In this document: positions 1 to 11,227 of the stretch, piece after piece | Position numbering within the stretch: position 1 is the stretch's first letter | How the letters are laid out: each line of letters opens with the position of its first letter | Source of the DNA: SURF-21 sp964529285 | GTDB taxonomy: Bacteria > Actinomycetota > Geothermincolia > Geothermincolales > RBG-13-55-18 | Length of the DNA stretch: 64,000 nt | Assembly: GCA_964529285.1 (NCBI GenBank) | Contig: CAZGWK010000004.1 | Location: 38,418 to 102,417, forward strand | Direction of reading: 5' to 3' | The notes under the pieces: generated by a model | The model's input: the letters and a program-made list of their open reading frames with translations, nothing else | Databases searched by the model: none | Told to the model about the DNA's origin: nothing | Made by a program: the position numbers and the translations under genes

Positions 1-1488
1 ACCTACGTCATAATGCTCGATGATATGATCCGCTACGGCCTCAAGGATATATTTTCCATGTTCGACTCCGAGGACATATCCGCATACACCATCAAGATGA
101 CGCGCGATTCCGAGTTGGATATCGAGTCGGACATCACCACCAGCCTGTTCGAGCAGATATCGCGCTCGATCAAGAACCGCAAGTACGGGAACCCCGTCCG
201 TTTCGTGTACGACCGTGAAATACCCGAAGGCCTCCTGGACTACATCGCCCGTAAGAACAAGCTCTCCCCCGAGATAATGATCTCCGGCGGCAGGTATCAT
301 AACGCGAGGGACATGGCGACCTTTCCGGATCTGGGCAAGCGCTTCAACAGGCTGAAATACAAACACCCCGAGCCGCTGGAGCATGCGGTATTGCGTGAGT
401 ATACCAGTTCTCTGCGGGCCATAGAAGACCAGGACGTCCTGCTTCACTTCCCCTATCAGTCCTTCCATTACATCATCGACCTGCTGCGCGAAGCCGCCAT
501 CGACAAGGACGTCGTCTCCATCAAGATGACGCTGTACCGCGTCGCAGATGAATCGCAAGTGGTCAACGCCCTGATAAACGCCAGAAGAAACGGCAAGGAA
601 GTCACCGTGGTCGTGGAGCTCCAGGCCCGTTTCGACGAGGAAGCGAACATCCAGTGGACTGAGCGCCTGATCGAAGAGGGCGCGAACGTCATCCCGGAAA
701 TACCCGGAGTAAAGGTACACTGCAAATTACTGCTGATAACGCGCAAGGAAAAGAGGGGGTTCAAGCATTATGCGGGTCTCAGCACGGGGAACTTCAACGA
801 ATCCACCGCCAGGATATACGCCGACCACGCGCTGCTCACCAGCGACCCCAGGATCACCTGCGAAGCAGGGAATCTCTTCGAGTTCCTGGAGAACAGCTTC
901 AAATCCTTTAATTACCGCCACCTTCTCGTCTCCCCCTTCAACATGACCAAGCAGCTGTATAAACACATAAAGAACGAGGTGAAGAACGCCCAGGAGGGGA
1001 AAGAAGCCTATATCTACGCCAAGCTCAACAGCTTCTCGCACAAGAAGACCATCAACAGGCTCTACCGGGCCAACGATGCCGGGGTCAACATCAAGATGGT
1101 CAACCGCGGCATCTGCTGCCTCTTGCCCGGCGTAGAGGGCCTGAGCGAGAATATCGAGGTGATCAGCATCGTGGACAAGTATCTGGAGCACTCACGCATC
1201 ATTGTCTTCTGCAACGACAACGACCCCCTGGTCTTCATAGCCTCCGCCGACTGGATGACGAGGAATTTCGAACGCCGCATCGAGGTGGGGGTCCCCATAT
1301 ACGACGCGAAGATAAAAACGGAGCTGATCGACTACCTCAAGATCCAGCTGAGCGACAACGTGAAAGCGAGGATCATCAACGAGGGCCAGGACAACAGCGA
1401 GAGAAACGTGACGGGTAAGAAGAAGCTGAGGGCCCAGGACGCGATATACGGATACCTGGAGGACAAGCTGCGCAGCGGCAAGGGGTAG
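1..1488 (+). CDS. ppk1: Polyphosphate kinase 1, C-terminal part (gene starts before the window)
   Basis: Reversible transfer of the ATP gamma-phosphate to polyphosphate. The frame is open from base 1, and the first visible residues align inside the known PPK1 middle region, so roughly the first 200 residues lie upstream; the ATG at 13 is internal. Numbered from that ATG, the two catalytic-domain histidines are visible: H236 in GVKVHCKLLLI (the autophosphorylated histidine of the family) and H393 in YLEHSRIIVF. The GTGNFNE and SADWMTRN motifs are also present, and the C-terminus has the usual RAQDAIYGYLE ending. It stops 10 bases before a CHAD-domain gene, the first of a polyphosphate-related run of four genes. 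Confidence 0.96.
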   Translation, partial: TYVIMLDDMIRYGLKDIFSMFDSEDISAYTIKMTRDSELDIESDITTSLFEQISRSIKNRKYGNPVRFVYDREIPEGLLDYIARKNKLSPEIMISGGRYHNARDMATFPDLGKRFNRLKYKHPEPLEHAVLREYTSSLRAIEDQDVLLHFPYQSFHYIIDLLREAAIDKDVVSIKMTLYRVADESQVVNALINARRNGKEVTVVVELQARFDEEANIQWTERLIEEGANVIPEIPGVKVHCKLLLITRKEKRGFKHYAGLSTGNFNESTARIYADHALLTSDPRITCEAGNLFEFLENSFKSFNYRHLLVSPFNMTKQLYKHIKNEVKNAQEGKEAYIYAKLNSFSHKKTINRLYRANDAGVNIKMVNRGICCLLPGVEGLSENIEVISIVDKYLEHSRIIVFCNDNDPLVFIASADWMTRNFERRIEVGVPIYDAKIKTELIDYLKIQLSDNVKARIINEGQDNSERNVTGKKKLRAQDAIYGYLEDKLRSGKG

Positions 1489-1498
1489 TGAACCAGGC

Positions 1499-3004
1499 AT
1501 GAAGCCATTCTATTTCCGAACCGATGACGACAGATCACGGGCTTTCGCGCTGCTGGTCGAGGAGAGGTTCGAGGTGGAGCGAGGTCCTTCCTGTGTGGCG
1601 CCGGTCACGCTTTACGACACCTTCGACTGGAGATTGTACAGGAAGGGGTGTTTTGCTTATGCGGTGAAGGGCTCGTTCAATATCCAGGGGTCGAACGACC
1701 AGTCGCCGTTTATCACGTGTGCGCTCGAGAGCGTGCCCAGGTTCTGGTGGGAGTGCGAGGAGGAACGCCTGCGCGGATTCCTGGAAGACATCACGGGCAT
1801 AAGGGCTCTCCTGCCGCTGGCAACGTTCGAGCTTCGCGAACAGCAATACCTGGCGAGAAACGAGGACGTAAAGATCGTGAGCCGGTTCTCGCTCCTGACC
1901 CACGCCGCACGCGGCAACGGTTCGCAGTCATACCTGTTCGTGAAACCCCTCAAGGGCTATCCGGAAGAGCGGGACCTCCTCCTGGCAGCGGCCGGGGAAT
2001 CGGCCATGCAGGAGCTTCCGCACCCGCTAATGGAAGAGCTAATGCTCGCAGCCTGGATCCATCCCGGGGATTACAGCTCCAAGCTCGACGTACGCCTGAA
2101 CAGGGGGCAGACCGTTACCGAAGCAGCCCTGGTCATCCTCAAACACCTTCTTTCCACCATCAGGTCCAACGTCCCCGGCATCATCAAGGATTACGATACC
2201 GAGTTCCTGCACGACTTTCGCGTGGCCACGCGAAGGAGCAGGGCCTGCCTTTCCCAGGTCAAGGAGGCCTTCCCGCCAGAGGCAAGGAGGAAATACAACG
2301 CTGACTTCAAGAGGACAGCCAAGGAGTGCAACCTGCTGAGGGACCTCGACGTATATCTCCTCGACAAGCAGCGTTACTACGATATGCTGCCGGAACACCT
2401 GCGCGCGGGGCTGGACCGCTATTTCATGCACATACAGCGCAGAAGAAACAGCCAGCAGAAACGGTTCGCAGGTTTCCTTCGCACGGAGGCTTTCCGTTCG
2501 GCCCTGGACGACTGGGAGGCGTTCCTGGAAAACCCGCAGCTGCCGTCAGCAAGCCCCCCGGCGTTCGAGATCGCAAGGTCGCGCATCAGCGCCAGCTTCG
2601 CGAAGATAATAAAACGGGGGCGCAAGATCACGGATGCATCCCCCGATGAAGGCCTGCACAGGCTGCGCATAGAGTGCAAGAGGCTGCGCTACCTCCTCGA
2701 GTTCTTCGCGTCGCTGTTCCCGCGCAAAAAGACGGAGAGCCTTATCGGGCATCTCAAGGGTCTCCAGGACGACCTGGGCGAGTTCAACGACCTCACTATG
2801 CAGCAGATCAATCTCAATGCCTATCTGGAACGCGCAGAGAGCAGCCTGCAGAAAAGCCGGCTGGAGGCGGCGGCGATAGGCGGCCTCGTCGCCATGCTCC
2901 ACGAGCGCCAGGGCGAAGTCAGAGAGGGTTTTTACCGCAGTTTCGCGGATTTCGATTCCAAGCAGGTACACGCGATATGCGAGGAGCTTTTCGGGAAAGG
3001 GTAA
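1499..3004 (+). CDS. CHAD-domain protein, probable polyphosphate-binding
   Basis: 501 residues. The C-terminal ~300 residues form a CHAD domain with both helical repeats. The basic histidine-containing motifs are LHDFRVATRRSRA (H238) and, near residue 385, LHRLRIECKRLRYLL. CHAD domains bind polyphosphate and localise to polyphosphate granules in characterised bacteria. The N-terminal ~190 residues look like a divergent CYTH/triphosphate-tunnel fold, but the ExExK signature is not clear, so a catalytic function there is unsupported. It follows ppk1 by 10 bases and is followed, with one base between stop and start, by a ParA-like gene, so translational coupling is likely. Confidence 0.85.
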   Translation: MKPFYFRTDDDRSRAFALLVEERFEVERGPSCVAPVTLYDTFDWRLYRKGCFAYAVKGSFNIQGSNDQSPFITCALESVPRFWWECEEERLRGFLEDITGIRALLPLATFELREQQYLARNEDVKIVSRFSLLTHAARGNGSQSYLFVKPLKGYPEERDLLLAAAGESAMQELPHPLMEELMLAAWIHPGDYSSKLDVRLNRGQTVTEAALVILKHLLSTIRSNVPGIIKDYDTEFLHDFRVATRRSRACLSQVKEAFPPEARRKYNADFKRTAKECNLLRDLDVYLLDKQRYYDMLPEHLRAGLDRYFMHIQRRRNSQQKRFAGFLRTEAFRSALDDWEAFLENPQLPSASPPAFEIARSRISASFAKIIKRGRKITDASPDEGLHRLRIECKRLRYLLEFFASLFPRKKTESLIGHLKGLQDDLGEFNDLTMQQINLNAYLERAESSLQKSRLEAAAIGGLVAMLHERQGEVREGFYRSFADFDSKQVHAICEELFGKG

Positions 3005-3005
3005 A

Positions 3006-3752
3006 GTGCGCGTAATCTCCCTATACAGCATAAAGGGCGGCGTGGGCAAAACCACCGCTGCGGTCAATTTTGCATATCTGAACGCCGCGGGAGGAAGGAG
3101 AACGCTGCTGTGCGACCTCGACCCCCAGGCGTCGGCGTCGTTCTACTTCCGCATCAAGCCCCGGGTCGGGCAGAGCGCGAAGATGATGGTTTCCTCGGGC
3201 GGCAAGGCCGCAGGATTTATCAGAGCAACCGATTACGAAAACCTCCATCTTCTGCCTTCGGATATATCCTTTCGCAAGCTGGATATACGGATCGACAGGG
3301 CCAAGCACTCCAAGAAAGCCTTGCAGTACGCCCTGCGGCAGTTCGACGAGGACTATGATACCCTCTTCATCGACTCCCCCCCGAACATCACCATGCTCTC
3401 GGAAAACATCTTCCGGGTTTCGGACATACTGCTCGTGCCGGTTATTCCCACCACTCTCTCCAGGCGGACCCTGGAGCAGCTGCGCGCTTTCCTCTCGAGA
3501 CAGGAAATACGCGTCGAACACGTTATCCCCTTCTTCTCGATGGTCGACGCGAGAAAGAGCCTGCACAGGCAGATGATGGAAGAGCTTTGGAGCGCCCAGC
3601 CGGATTTTCTGAAGCATTACATACCCTATCGTTCCGAGATCGAGAGAATGGGGATCTTCCGGGCTCCACTTCCCGCGGTGCGTCCGGGGAGCGAAAGCGC
3701 CAGGGGGATCGCGTTGTTGTGGCAGGAGATATTGGAAAGGGCGCCGGTTTGA
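3006..3752 (+). CDS. ParA/MinD-family ATPase in the polyphosphate operon
   Basis: 248 residues, GTG start directly after the CHAD stop. It has the deviant Walker A KGGVGKTT (residues 10-17), the switch motif LCDLDPQASAS and the Walker B region TLFIDSPPN. This is the same superfamily as chromosomal Soj/ParA, but it lacks the parB neighbour and is clearly distinct from the origin-linked parA at 22885. ParA-type ATPases also position non-DNA cargo such as carboxysomes and chemosensory arrays. Its place between a granule-binding CHAD protein and a CYTH-Nudix gene suggests a role in spacing or inheriting polyphosphate granules (inference). No McdB-like partner was recognised nearby. Confidence 0.85.
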   Translation: MRVISLYSIKGGVGKTTAAVNFAYLNAAGGRRTLLCDLDPQASASFYFRIKPRVGQSAKMMVSSGGKAAGFIRATDYENLHLLPSDISFRKLDIRIDRAKHSKKALQYALRQFDEDYDTLFIDSPPNITMLSENIFRVSDILLVPVIPTTLSRRTLEQLRAFLSRQEIRVEHVIPFFSMVDARKSLHRQMMEELWSAQPDFLKHYIPYRSEIERMGIFRAPLPAVRPGSESARGIALLWQEILERAPV

Positions 3753-3755
3753 ACC

Positions 3756-4667
3756 ATGGAGATCGAAAAGAAGTTTCTGCTCAAAGAACTGCCGGGAAAG
3801 CTGTATGGTTATCCGTCCGTGTTCATAGAACAGGGATACATCGTCATAACCGCGAACGAGGAGCTCCGCATAAGAAAAGGGAACGGTGCGCATATATTGA
3901 CCTTCAAGAAAGGCACGGGAACGACGAGGCACGAGATCGAGATCGGCATATCCGAGGAACAGTACGATGAGTTCAAACCGTGCGTCGTCGGTACACCGAT
4001 ATCGAAAACGAGAGTCAAATATCCCTATAGGGAACATACGATAGAGATAGACGTCTACAAGGGGGGCCTGGAGGGCTTGATCACGGCCGAGGTGGAGTTC
4101 TCCTCGCCGCACGACATGCAGGAGTTCTCCCCGCCCTCCTGGTTCGGAGAGGACGTCTCGCTTGATGATGATTTTAAAAACAAGAACCTGGCGTTGCAGG
4201 GCTTTCCCGCATCCCTTCTCCGCAAGTGGAAAGAAACGGGCAGGCCCCCCTGGCACTTCAGGCAGTCCGGGGTCGTCCCATACCGCCATGCGGAAGCAGG
4301 CTGCGAGGTCCTGCTCGTCACCACGCGAAGATCGGGCAAGTGGGTGATCCCGAAGGGCATCGTCGAGCCCGACCTCTCGCCAGTGGACTCCGCCAGGAAG
4401 GAAGCCCTCGAAGAGGCGGGCGTTCGCGGAACCGTCTGCGAGGAGATAGAAGAGTCGTATTCCTACGACAAGTGGGGCGGACGATGCGAGGTCGAGATCT
4501 TCCCGCTCCGGGTGAGCGAGCAGCTCACAAGCTGGCCAGAAGGCGCTATCCGCCAGCGGGAATGGGTGCCGCAAGGACATCTAGACGAGTATCTAGAAAA
4601 CGAGGGGTTGAGGGAGGCGGTTTTACGCATATTGCATCGGCTTCCAGAGATCGCAGAACGAAGCTAG
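3756..4667 (+). CDS. CYTH (triphosphate tunnel) domain fused to Nudix hydrolase
   Basis: 303 residues, ATG start three bases after the ParA-like stop. Residues 1-145 form a CYTH domain with the N-terminal ExExK signature (EIEKK, residues 2-6) and alternating basic/acidic strands. Residues ~165-295 form a Nudix domain with the box at 201-223, ending KEALEEAGV, which keeps the metal-binding glutamates. The glutamate normally six residues after the first glycine of the box is leucine here, and the REUxEE arginine is lysine. CYTH proteins hydrolyse inorganic tri- or polyphosphate or make cAMP, and Nudix proteins cleave nucleoside diphosphate-X or inositol polyphosphates. Given ppk1 and CHAD upstream, action on polyphosphate or its products is most likely. 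Confidence 0.85.
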   Translation: MEIEKKFLLKELPGKLYGYPSVFIEQGYIVITANEELRIRKGNGAHILTFKKGTGTTRHEIEIGISEEQYDEFKPCVVGTPISKTRVKYPYREHTIEIDVYKGGLEGLITAEVEFSSPHDMQEFSPPSWFGEDVSLDDDFKNKNLALQGFPASLLRKWKETGRPPWHFRQSGVVPYRHAEAGCEVLLVTTRRSGKWVIPKGIVEPDLSPVDSARKEALEEAGVRGTVCEEIEESYSYDKWGGRCEVEIFPLRVSEQLTSWPEGAIRQREWVPQGHLDEYLENEGLREAVLRILHRLPEIAERS

Positions 4668-4680
4668 CACAGGAGTTGTT

Positions 4681-5805
4681 ATGTCCAAACTGATCGGAAT
4701 ACTGACCGCTGGCGGCGACACGCCGGGCCTGAACGCGGCGATCCGGGGTATCGGTAAGGCCGCGCTCGGCGAATATGGTTTCGAGGTCATCGGCTTCAAA
4801 GACGGCTTCCGCGGGATGGTCCATAACAGGTTCATGCGACTGGACAGGGGCGTTCTCTCCAATATCGTCTCCAGCGGCGGCACCATCCTCGGCACCAGCA
4901 GGGACAAGCCGCACAAGATGAACATCGGCGGGAAGATCCTGGATATGACAGACGTAATAGCAGAGAACTATTACAAGAACCAGCTGGAAGCGCTTATATG
5001 CCTGGGGGGAGGAGGGACCCAGAAAAACGCTTATCGCCTGGTGGAGAAGGGCCTGAACGTCATCACGCTGCCCAAGACCATCGATAACGATGTAGTAAAG
5101 ACCGACGTTACCATCGGCTTCGATACCGCCATGAGCATCGCCACCGAGGCCATCGACAGGCTGCATACCACCGCCCACAGCCACCACCGGATAATCGTAG
5201 TGGAGACCATGGGGCACAAGGTGGGTTGGCTCGCGCTCGGCGCGGGCATATCGGGCGGCGCGGACGTGATACTCATCCCCGAGATCCCTTACGACATCGG
5301 CATTGTCGCCGAATCCGTTCTGCGGAGATACAGGACGGGCAAGGGCTTCAGCATCGTGGTCGTCGCGGAGGGCGCCGTGTCCCGGGAGGAAGCTCTCATG
5401 GCCGAAGGACAGCCTCAAACACCGGACGACGACCGTAACGGCAATGAAACGGGCAAGACGAAGGAAGAGCTCAGGTACATGCGGGACCGCATGAACGAAA
5501 ACACCCTTCGCCTCGCGGAGAAGCTCGAGGGGATGACCCAGCTCGAATCACGCGTGACCATCCTCGGACATCTCCAGCGTGGCGGAGCGCCCTCGTCCGC
5601 GGACAGGCTTCTGGCAAGCAGCCTGGGCACCACGGCCGCTGAACTGGCCGCGCGCCGGAAATTCGGGGTCATGGTGGCTTCGAGGGCCAGCGAGGCGGTC
5701 CCCGTTGCCCTGGAAGAGGTCGCCGGCAAGAGGAAGCTCGTGCCCGCCGACCATCCCCTGATAGAATCGGCACGCCACCTGGGTACCTGCTTCGGGGACA
5801 AATAA
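4681..5805 (+). CDS. pfkA: 6-phosphofructokinase
   Basis: 374 residues, ATG start 14 bases after the preceding gene. Phosphorylates fructose 6-phosphate to the 1,6-bisphosphate in glycolysis. Visible motifs are GILTAGGDTPGLNAAIRG (phosphate donor loop), LPKTIDNDVVKTDVTIGF (catalytic TIDND) and METMGHKVGW-like substrate-binding residues. The phosphoryl-donor motif reads LGGGGTQKN, where the E. coli enzyme has GGDGS. The residue aligned with E. coli Gly104 stays glycine (typical of ATP users), the Asp103 position is Gly, and the residue aligned with Gly124 is Lys. This pattern resembles the long GGxGT PFK clade; ATP dependence is more likely than PPi dependence but is not certain. Confidence 0.93.
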   Translation: MSKLIGILTAGGDTPGLNAAIRGIGKAALGEYGFEVIGFKDGFRGMVHNRFMRLDRGVLSNIVSSGGTILGTSRDKPHKMNIGGKILDMTDVIAENYYKNQLEALICLGGGGTQKNAYRLVEKGLNVITLPKTIDNDVVKTDVTIGFDTAMSIATEAIDRLHTTAHSHHRIIVVETMGHKVGWLALGAGISGGADVILIPEIPYDIGIVAESVLRRYRTGKGFSIVVVAEGAVSREEALMAEGQPQTPDDDRNGNETGKTKEELRYMRDRMNENTLRLAEKLEGMTQLESRVTILGHLQRGGAPSSADRLLASSLGTTAAELAARRKFGVMVASRASEAVPVALEEVAGKRKLVPADHPLIESARHLGTCFGDK

Positions 5806-5972
5806 TCGATCGCATCGAGCCCCATCGAGGCAAGGAGGGGCTGCTGGATCTTCCTGCTCCGCTAAAGGCTGTATGGATGACGGGCCGGAGGGCATATCTA
5901 ATCGACTCATTGCCTTCTTCATGTTTCCTTGCTCGGCTATCACCTCCATGAGTCCCGTTGGCGGCACACTAT

Positions 5973-6000
5973 AAAAAGCTCCGGCATGCCGACCGGAGCT
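5973..6000 (-). terminator. Intrinsic terminator after tRNA-Ile
   Basis: Read on the minus strand, an 8-bp perfect stem (AGCTCCGG/CCGGAGCT, 8-base loop) is followed by a run of five T, 11 bases past the tRNA CCA end. On the plus strand there is no T run, so it is not a good terminator for pfkA. Confidence 0.8.
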
Positions 6001-6010
6001 TGGTGAGGGC

Positions 6011-6087
<77 letters not shown>

Positions 6088-6099
6088 TCGCAAACAATG

Positions 6100-6128
6100 A
6101 TTATATTCCCATAGCTTCATCCAGACAA
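6100..6128 (-). promoter_or_regulatory. Sigma-70-type promoter for tRNA-Ile
   Basis: On the minus strand, TTGTCT (6128-6123), a 17-base spacer and a perfect TATAAT (6105-6100) lie 12 bases upstream of the tRNA 5' end. Confidence 0.75.
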
Positions 6129-6159
6129 GAAACACACCCGGACCGCCGTCGCCAGTCGG

Positions 6160-6192
6160 TTATGCACACTTTCAACAACATATTGTGCATAA
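6160..6192. promoter_or_regulatory. Inverted pair of TTATGCACA sites
   Basis: TTATGCACA at 6160-6168 and its exact reverse complement at 6184-6192, 15 bases apart. Both fit the general DnaA-box consensus TTWTNCACA. The site lies in the 140-base gap between the tRNA-Ile promoter and the 3' end of the lipoprotein gene. It could be a DnaA-binding site near the origin or an operator for another dimeric regulator. Confidence 0.45.
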
Positions 6193-6227
6193 AGCTGGTT
6201 ACAGGGACGACATGTTGTGTTTATGCC

Positions 6228-6803
6228 TTATACCTGCGGCGTAAACCCCTCGGGCAACCGGAAGTTGGCGTCCGAAACCTGCCCCACTCGCCGGTACTCC
6301 CACCTGATCTCCTTCAGGCGCTTGCCCTGTGCTTCCGCGGTCCAGGCGCTGGGCAGGCATTGCGGCCCCCCCAGGTAAGCCTTTATCGACCTCCCGTCCG
6401 CGGTATCCATGCGGAACTCCGTCCCGTTCCAGAACTGCTCGAGGCCGAAATATGGCCTCATCACCAGTTCCGGCATGAACCCGGCTTTTAAGACAGCCTC
6501 GTCGTAGCTGATGGCCTCGTATGTCTTCGTCGCAAGGCTCAAGAGCCATCCTTCTTGCGTTTCGCCGTTGTAGATGATCATGCGGGGGGCGTTCTCCTCG
6601 ACGATACGGAAGGAGCCGCCCGCATAGATGCCGACTCCCCGCGTGTCTCCGTCCTCGCTTCCCCTTACCTGGTAGCACCCCTCGAAGGTCACCTGCATCG
6701 ACTTCTGGCGCGGGGACTCCCCTCCCCCCCCTCCACCACAGCCGGACAGCGCCGCCGCGGCCGCGAAAAGCAGGAACAACGTGAGGGGCAGCGCTTTTCT
6801 CAT
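6228..6803 (-). CDS. Putative lipoprotein of unknown function
   Basis: 191 residues. The N-terminus MRKALPLTLFLLFAAAAALSGC is a lipoprotein signal peptide with lipobox LSGC (Cys21), followed by a glycine-rich tether. The mature ~165-residue domain is rich in beta-prone stretches (VTFEGCYQVRG, GTEFRMDTADG, IKAYLGGPQ) and ends with NFRLPEGFTPQV. This is loosely reminiscent of LolA-like or outer-leaflet carrier folds, but no family is recognised with confidence. It starts 4 bases after the rtcB stop and is probably the last gene of the gyrA-archease-rtcB transcript. Confidence 0.75.
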   Translation of the reverse strand: MRKALPLTLFLLFAAAAALSGCGGGGGGESPRQKSMQVTFEGCYQVRGSEDGDTRGVGIYAGGSFRIVEENAPRMIIYNGETQEGWLLSLATKTYEAISYDEAVLKAGFMPELVMRPYFGLEQFWNGTEFRMDTADGRSIKAYLGGPQCLPSAWTAEAQGKRLKEIRWEYRRVGQVSDANFRLPEGFTPQV

Positions 6804-6807
6804 GCGA

Positions 6808-8253
6808 TCACCCTTTCAACACCGCCAGCGGCCTCATGCGTGCCACCCTGCGCGAAAGGCCGGCGCCTTCGCACACCTCCACTATCTCCCTTACGTCTTT
6901 GTAGGCTTCGGGGGCTTCCTCCGCGAGGCCCGCGAGGTGGCCGGCGCGAACCATTATCCCGCTGTTTTCCAGCCTGTCCCTCAACTCATCGCCGCGCACC
7001 TGCTTCTTGGCCGCCTTGCGGCTCATGGTGCGGCCCGCACCGTGGCAGGTCGAACCGAAACTCTTGTGCAGAGCCTCTGCCGTTCCCACCAGGATGAAAG
7101 AGTGGCTGCCCATGTCGCCCGGTATGATCACCGGTTGTCCGGTCTCCGCGAACCTCTCCGCCACCTCTGGCCGGCTGCCCGGAAAAGCGCGGGTCGCTCC
7201 CTTGCGGTGAACCATCAGGGAGACGCTCCTCCCGTCCACCTCGTGCTCCTCTATCTTGGCCAGGTTATGAGAGACATCGTAGAGCAATTCCATTCCCAGC
7301 TTTCTCGCTGCCGACTTGAACGTCCTCTCGAAACATTCGCGCACCCAGTGGGTGATCGCCTCGCGGTTGCACATGGCGTAGTTCGCCGCGCAGGCCATGG
7401 CGGCCAGGTAATCCCGACCTTCGCGAGACCGTATAGGGGCGCAGACCAGCTGACGGTCCGGAAGCCTGTATCCGTAACGGGAGAGGGCCGCCCCCATCAC
7501 TTCGATATAGTCGCTACATATCTGGTGCCCCGTTCCACGCGATCCGGAGTGTATCATCACCACTACCTGGCCCTCGAAGAGCCCCAGTCTTTCCGCGAGC
7601 GGGCCAGCCTCTTCCACCGTTTGTATCTCCACGAAATGGTTCCCGGAGCCAAGCGTTCCCAGCTGTTCCCGGCCCCGGGAAAAGGCCCTGTCGCTGACCT
7701 TGCCGGGGTCGGCCCCCGGGTAACATCCGTTTTCCTCCATGGCCCCGAGGTCTTCCTCCCACCCTATGCCCTTCGCCAGCAACTCTCGGGCACCCCGGGA
7801 AACGATGTGTTCCATCTCTTTGCGCTCCAGGCGCAGCCTTCCTTTCGTGCCCAGCCCTTTCGGCACCCTGGCGTCCAGCAGGTCCGTGACCTCGCGCAGC
7901 CCATCCCCCGCCTCGGCACGGGAAAGGGAGGTCATCACCAGGCGCACGCCGCACGATATATCGTATCCCACCCCTCCAGGCGAGATAACGCCCTCCTCGA
8001 TATCGGTCGCCGCCACCCCGCCTATGGGGAAACCGTAACCCCAGTGGATATCGGGCATGGCCATGGAGGCCTTGACGATCCCCGGCAGGCAGGCCACGTT
8101 GACCACCTGCTGCAGTGCGTTGTCCCGATCCGCCCTTTCCAGGAGCTCGCGGTCCCCGAATACGATTCCGGGCACGAGCATCCCCTCCTGCGCATCCGCG
8201 CTTATCTCCCAGGTAAAATTATCCAGCTTCTTGGTGTTGGCGAGAAGGCTCAT
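6808..8253 (-). CDS. rtcB: RNA-splicing ligase RtcB
   Basis: 481 residues, ATG start. RtcB joins 2',3'-cyclic phosphate and 5'-OH RNA ends using GTP and Mn2+. Diagnostic residues are present: the metal-binding Cys101 in GGVGYDISCGVR, the GSGNHF motif near residue 202, HSGSRGTG near 235, and the guanylated histidine at H404 in STCHGAGR, the same number as in the archaeal enzyme. It lies 40 bases downstream of its cofactor archease. In bacteria it acts in RNA repair, often on cleaved tRNA; this copy sits behind the gyrase operon rather than next to rtcR/rtcA, suggesting constitutive rather than stress-induced expression. Confidence 0.97.
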   Translation of the reverse strand: MSLLANTKKLDNFTWEISADAQEGMLVPGIVFGDRELLERADRDNALQQVVNVACLPGIVKASMAMPDIHWGYGFPIGGVAATDIEEGVISPGGVGYDISCGVRLVMTSLSRAEAGDGLREVTDLLDARVPKGLGTKGRLRLERKEMEHIVSRGARELLAKGIGWEEDLGAMEENGCYPGADPGKVSDRAFSRGREQLGTLGSGNHFVEIQTVEEAGPLAERLGLFEGQVVVMIHSGSRGTGHQICSDYIEVMGAALSRYGYRLPDRQLVCAPIRSREGRDYLAAMACAANYAMCNREAITHWVRECFERTFKSAARKLGMELLYDVSHNLAKIEEHEVDGRSVSLMVHRKGATRAFPGSRPEVAERFAETGQPVIIPGDMGSHSFILVGTAEALHKSFGSTCHGAGRTMSRKAAKKQVRGDELRDRLENSGIMVRAGHLAGLAEEAPEAYKDVREIVEVCEGAGLSRRVARMRPLAVLKG

Positions 8254-8293
8254 GGGTACCGGCCCTCCGAGCGCGCCGCGCTCTCTTTATGCG

Positions 8294-8706
8294 TTATACA
8301 TCGAAGATGACCTGTGCCGTCCAGCGGCCGTCCTCTTCCTCCAATTCTAGCATGTGATAGGTGGGTGCCTTGATCTCCATCCCGACCGCATGCCTGTCCG
8401 GGTCGAGCGGCTCCCCCTCGCCCCATCCCTCTATCTCCGTGCCGGTGAGCCTCGAAACCTCGAAAGCCCCGAAGGCCCAGCCTTCCGACTCGACCTGGTA
8501 CAGGATCTCGGAAAGCCATGCCACCAGCAGGGACTGGTGATCCCCGCCGCGCGCCTCGACCTTGACGCGCCGTTCCGGGCGGACCGCCTGTAGATCCAGC
8601 ATGATGGACATCATGCCCAGGGCACAGCTCTCGAAGGCTTCGGCTTCGCTGGAACCATAAGCCCGGATTCCGACATCAGCGGTGTGTTCTACGATCTCGA
8701 ATTCCT

Positions 8707-8710
<4 letters not shown>
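8294..8710 (-). CDS. Archease, RtcB-activating protein (apparent CTG start)
   Basis: 138 residues when read from a CTG at 8710-8708. Archease promotes RtcB guanylylation. The first in-frame ATG (8614) would remove the conserved N-terminus, which translates upstream as KEFEIVEHTADVGIRAYG, a clear archease signature with the metal-binding His-Thr-Ala-Asp. No ATG, GTG or TTG is in frame before it. The CTG overlaps the gyrA stop as CTGA and is preceded by a strong purine-rich ribosome site (GGGGGAAAAGGG). The C-terminus EIKAPTYHMLELEEEDGRW...VIFDV is also diagnostic. The resulting length equals the family norm (~140). Translational coupling to gyrA is inferred. Confidence 0.88.
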
Positions 8711-11196
<2,486 letters not shown>

Positions 11197-11227
11197 TTCT
11201 CCTCCTGGCTGTATGTGCAGGTCCGCC

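Noticed and set aside
3021..4580. 519-codon minus-strand frame over the ParA-like and CYTH-Nudix genes
   Set aside because: Spans two well-supported genes antisense and has no recognisable domain.
5973..6000. Terminator for pfkA on the plus strand
   Set aside because: The hairpin is followed by TGGTGAGG, not a T run, on that strand.
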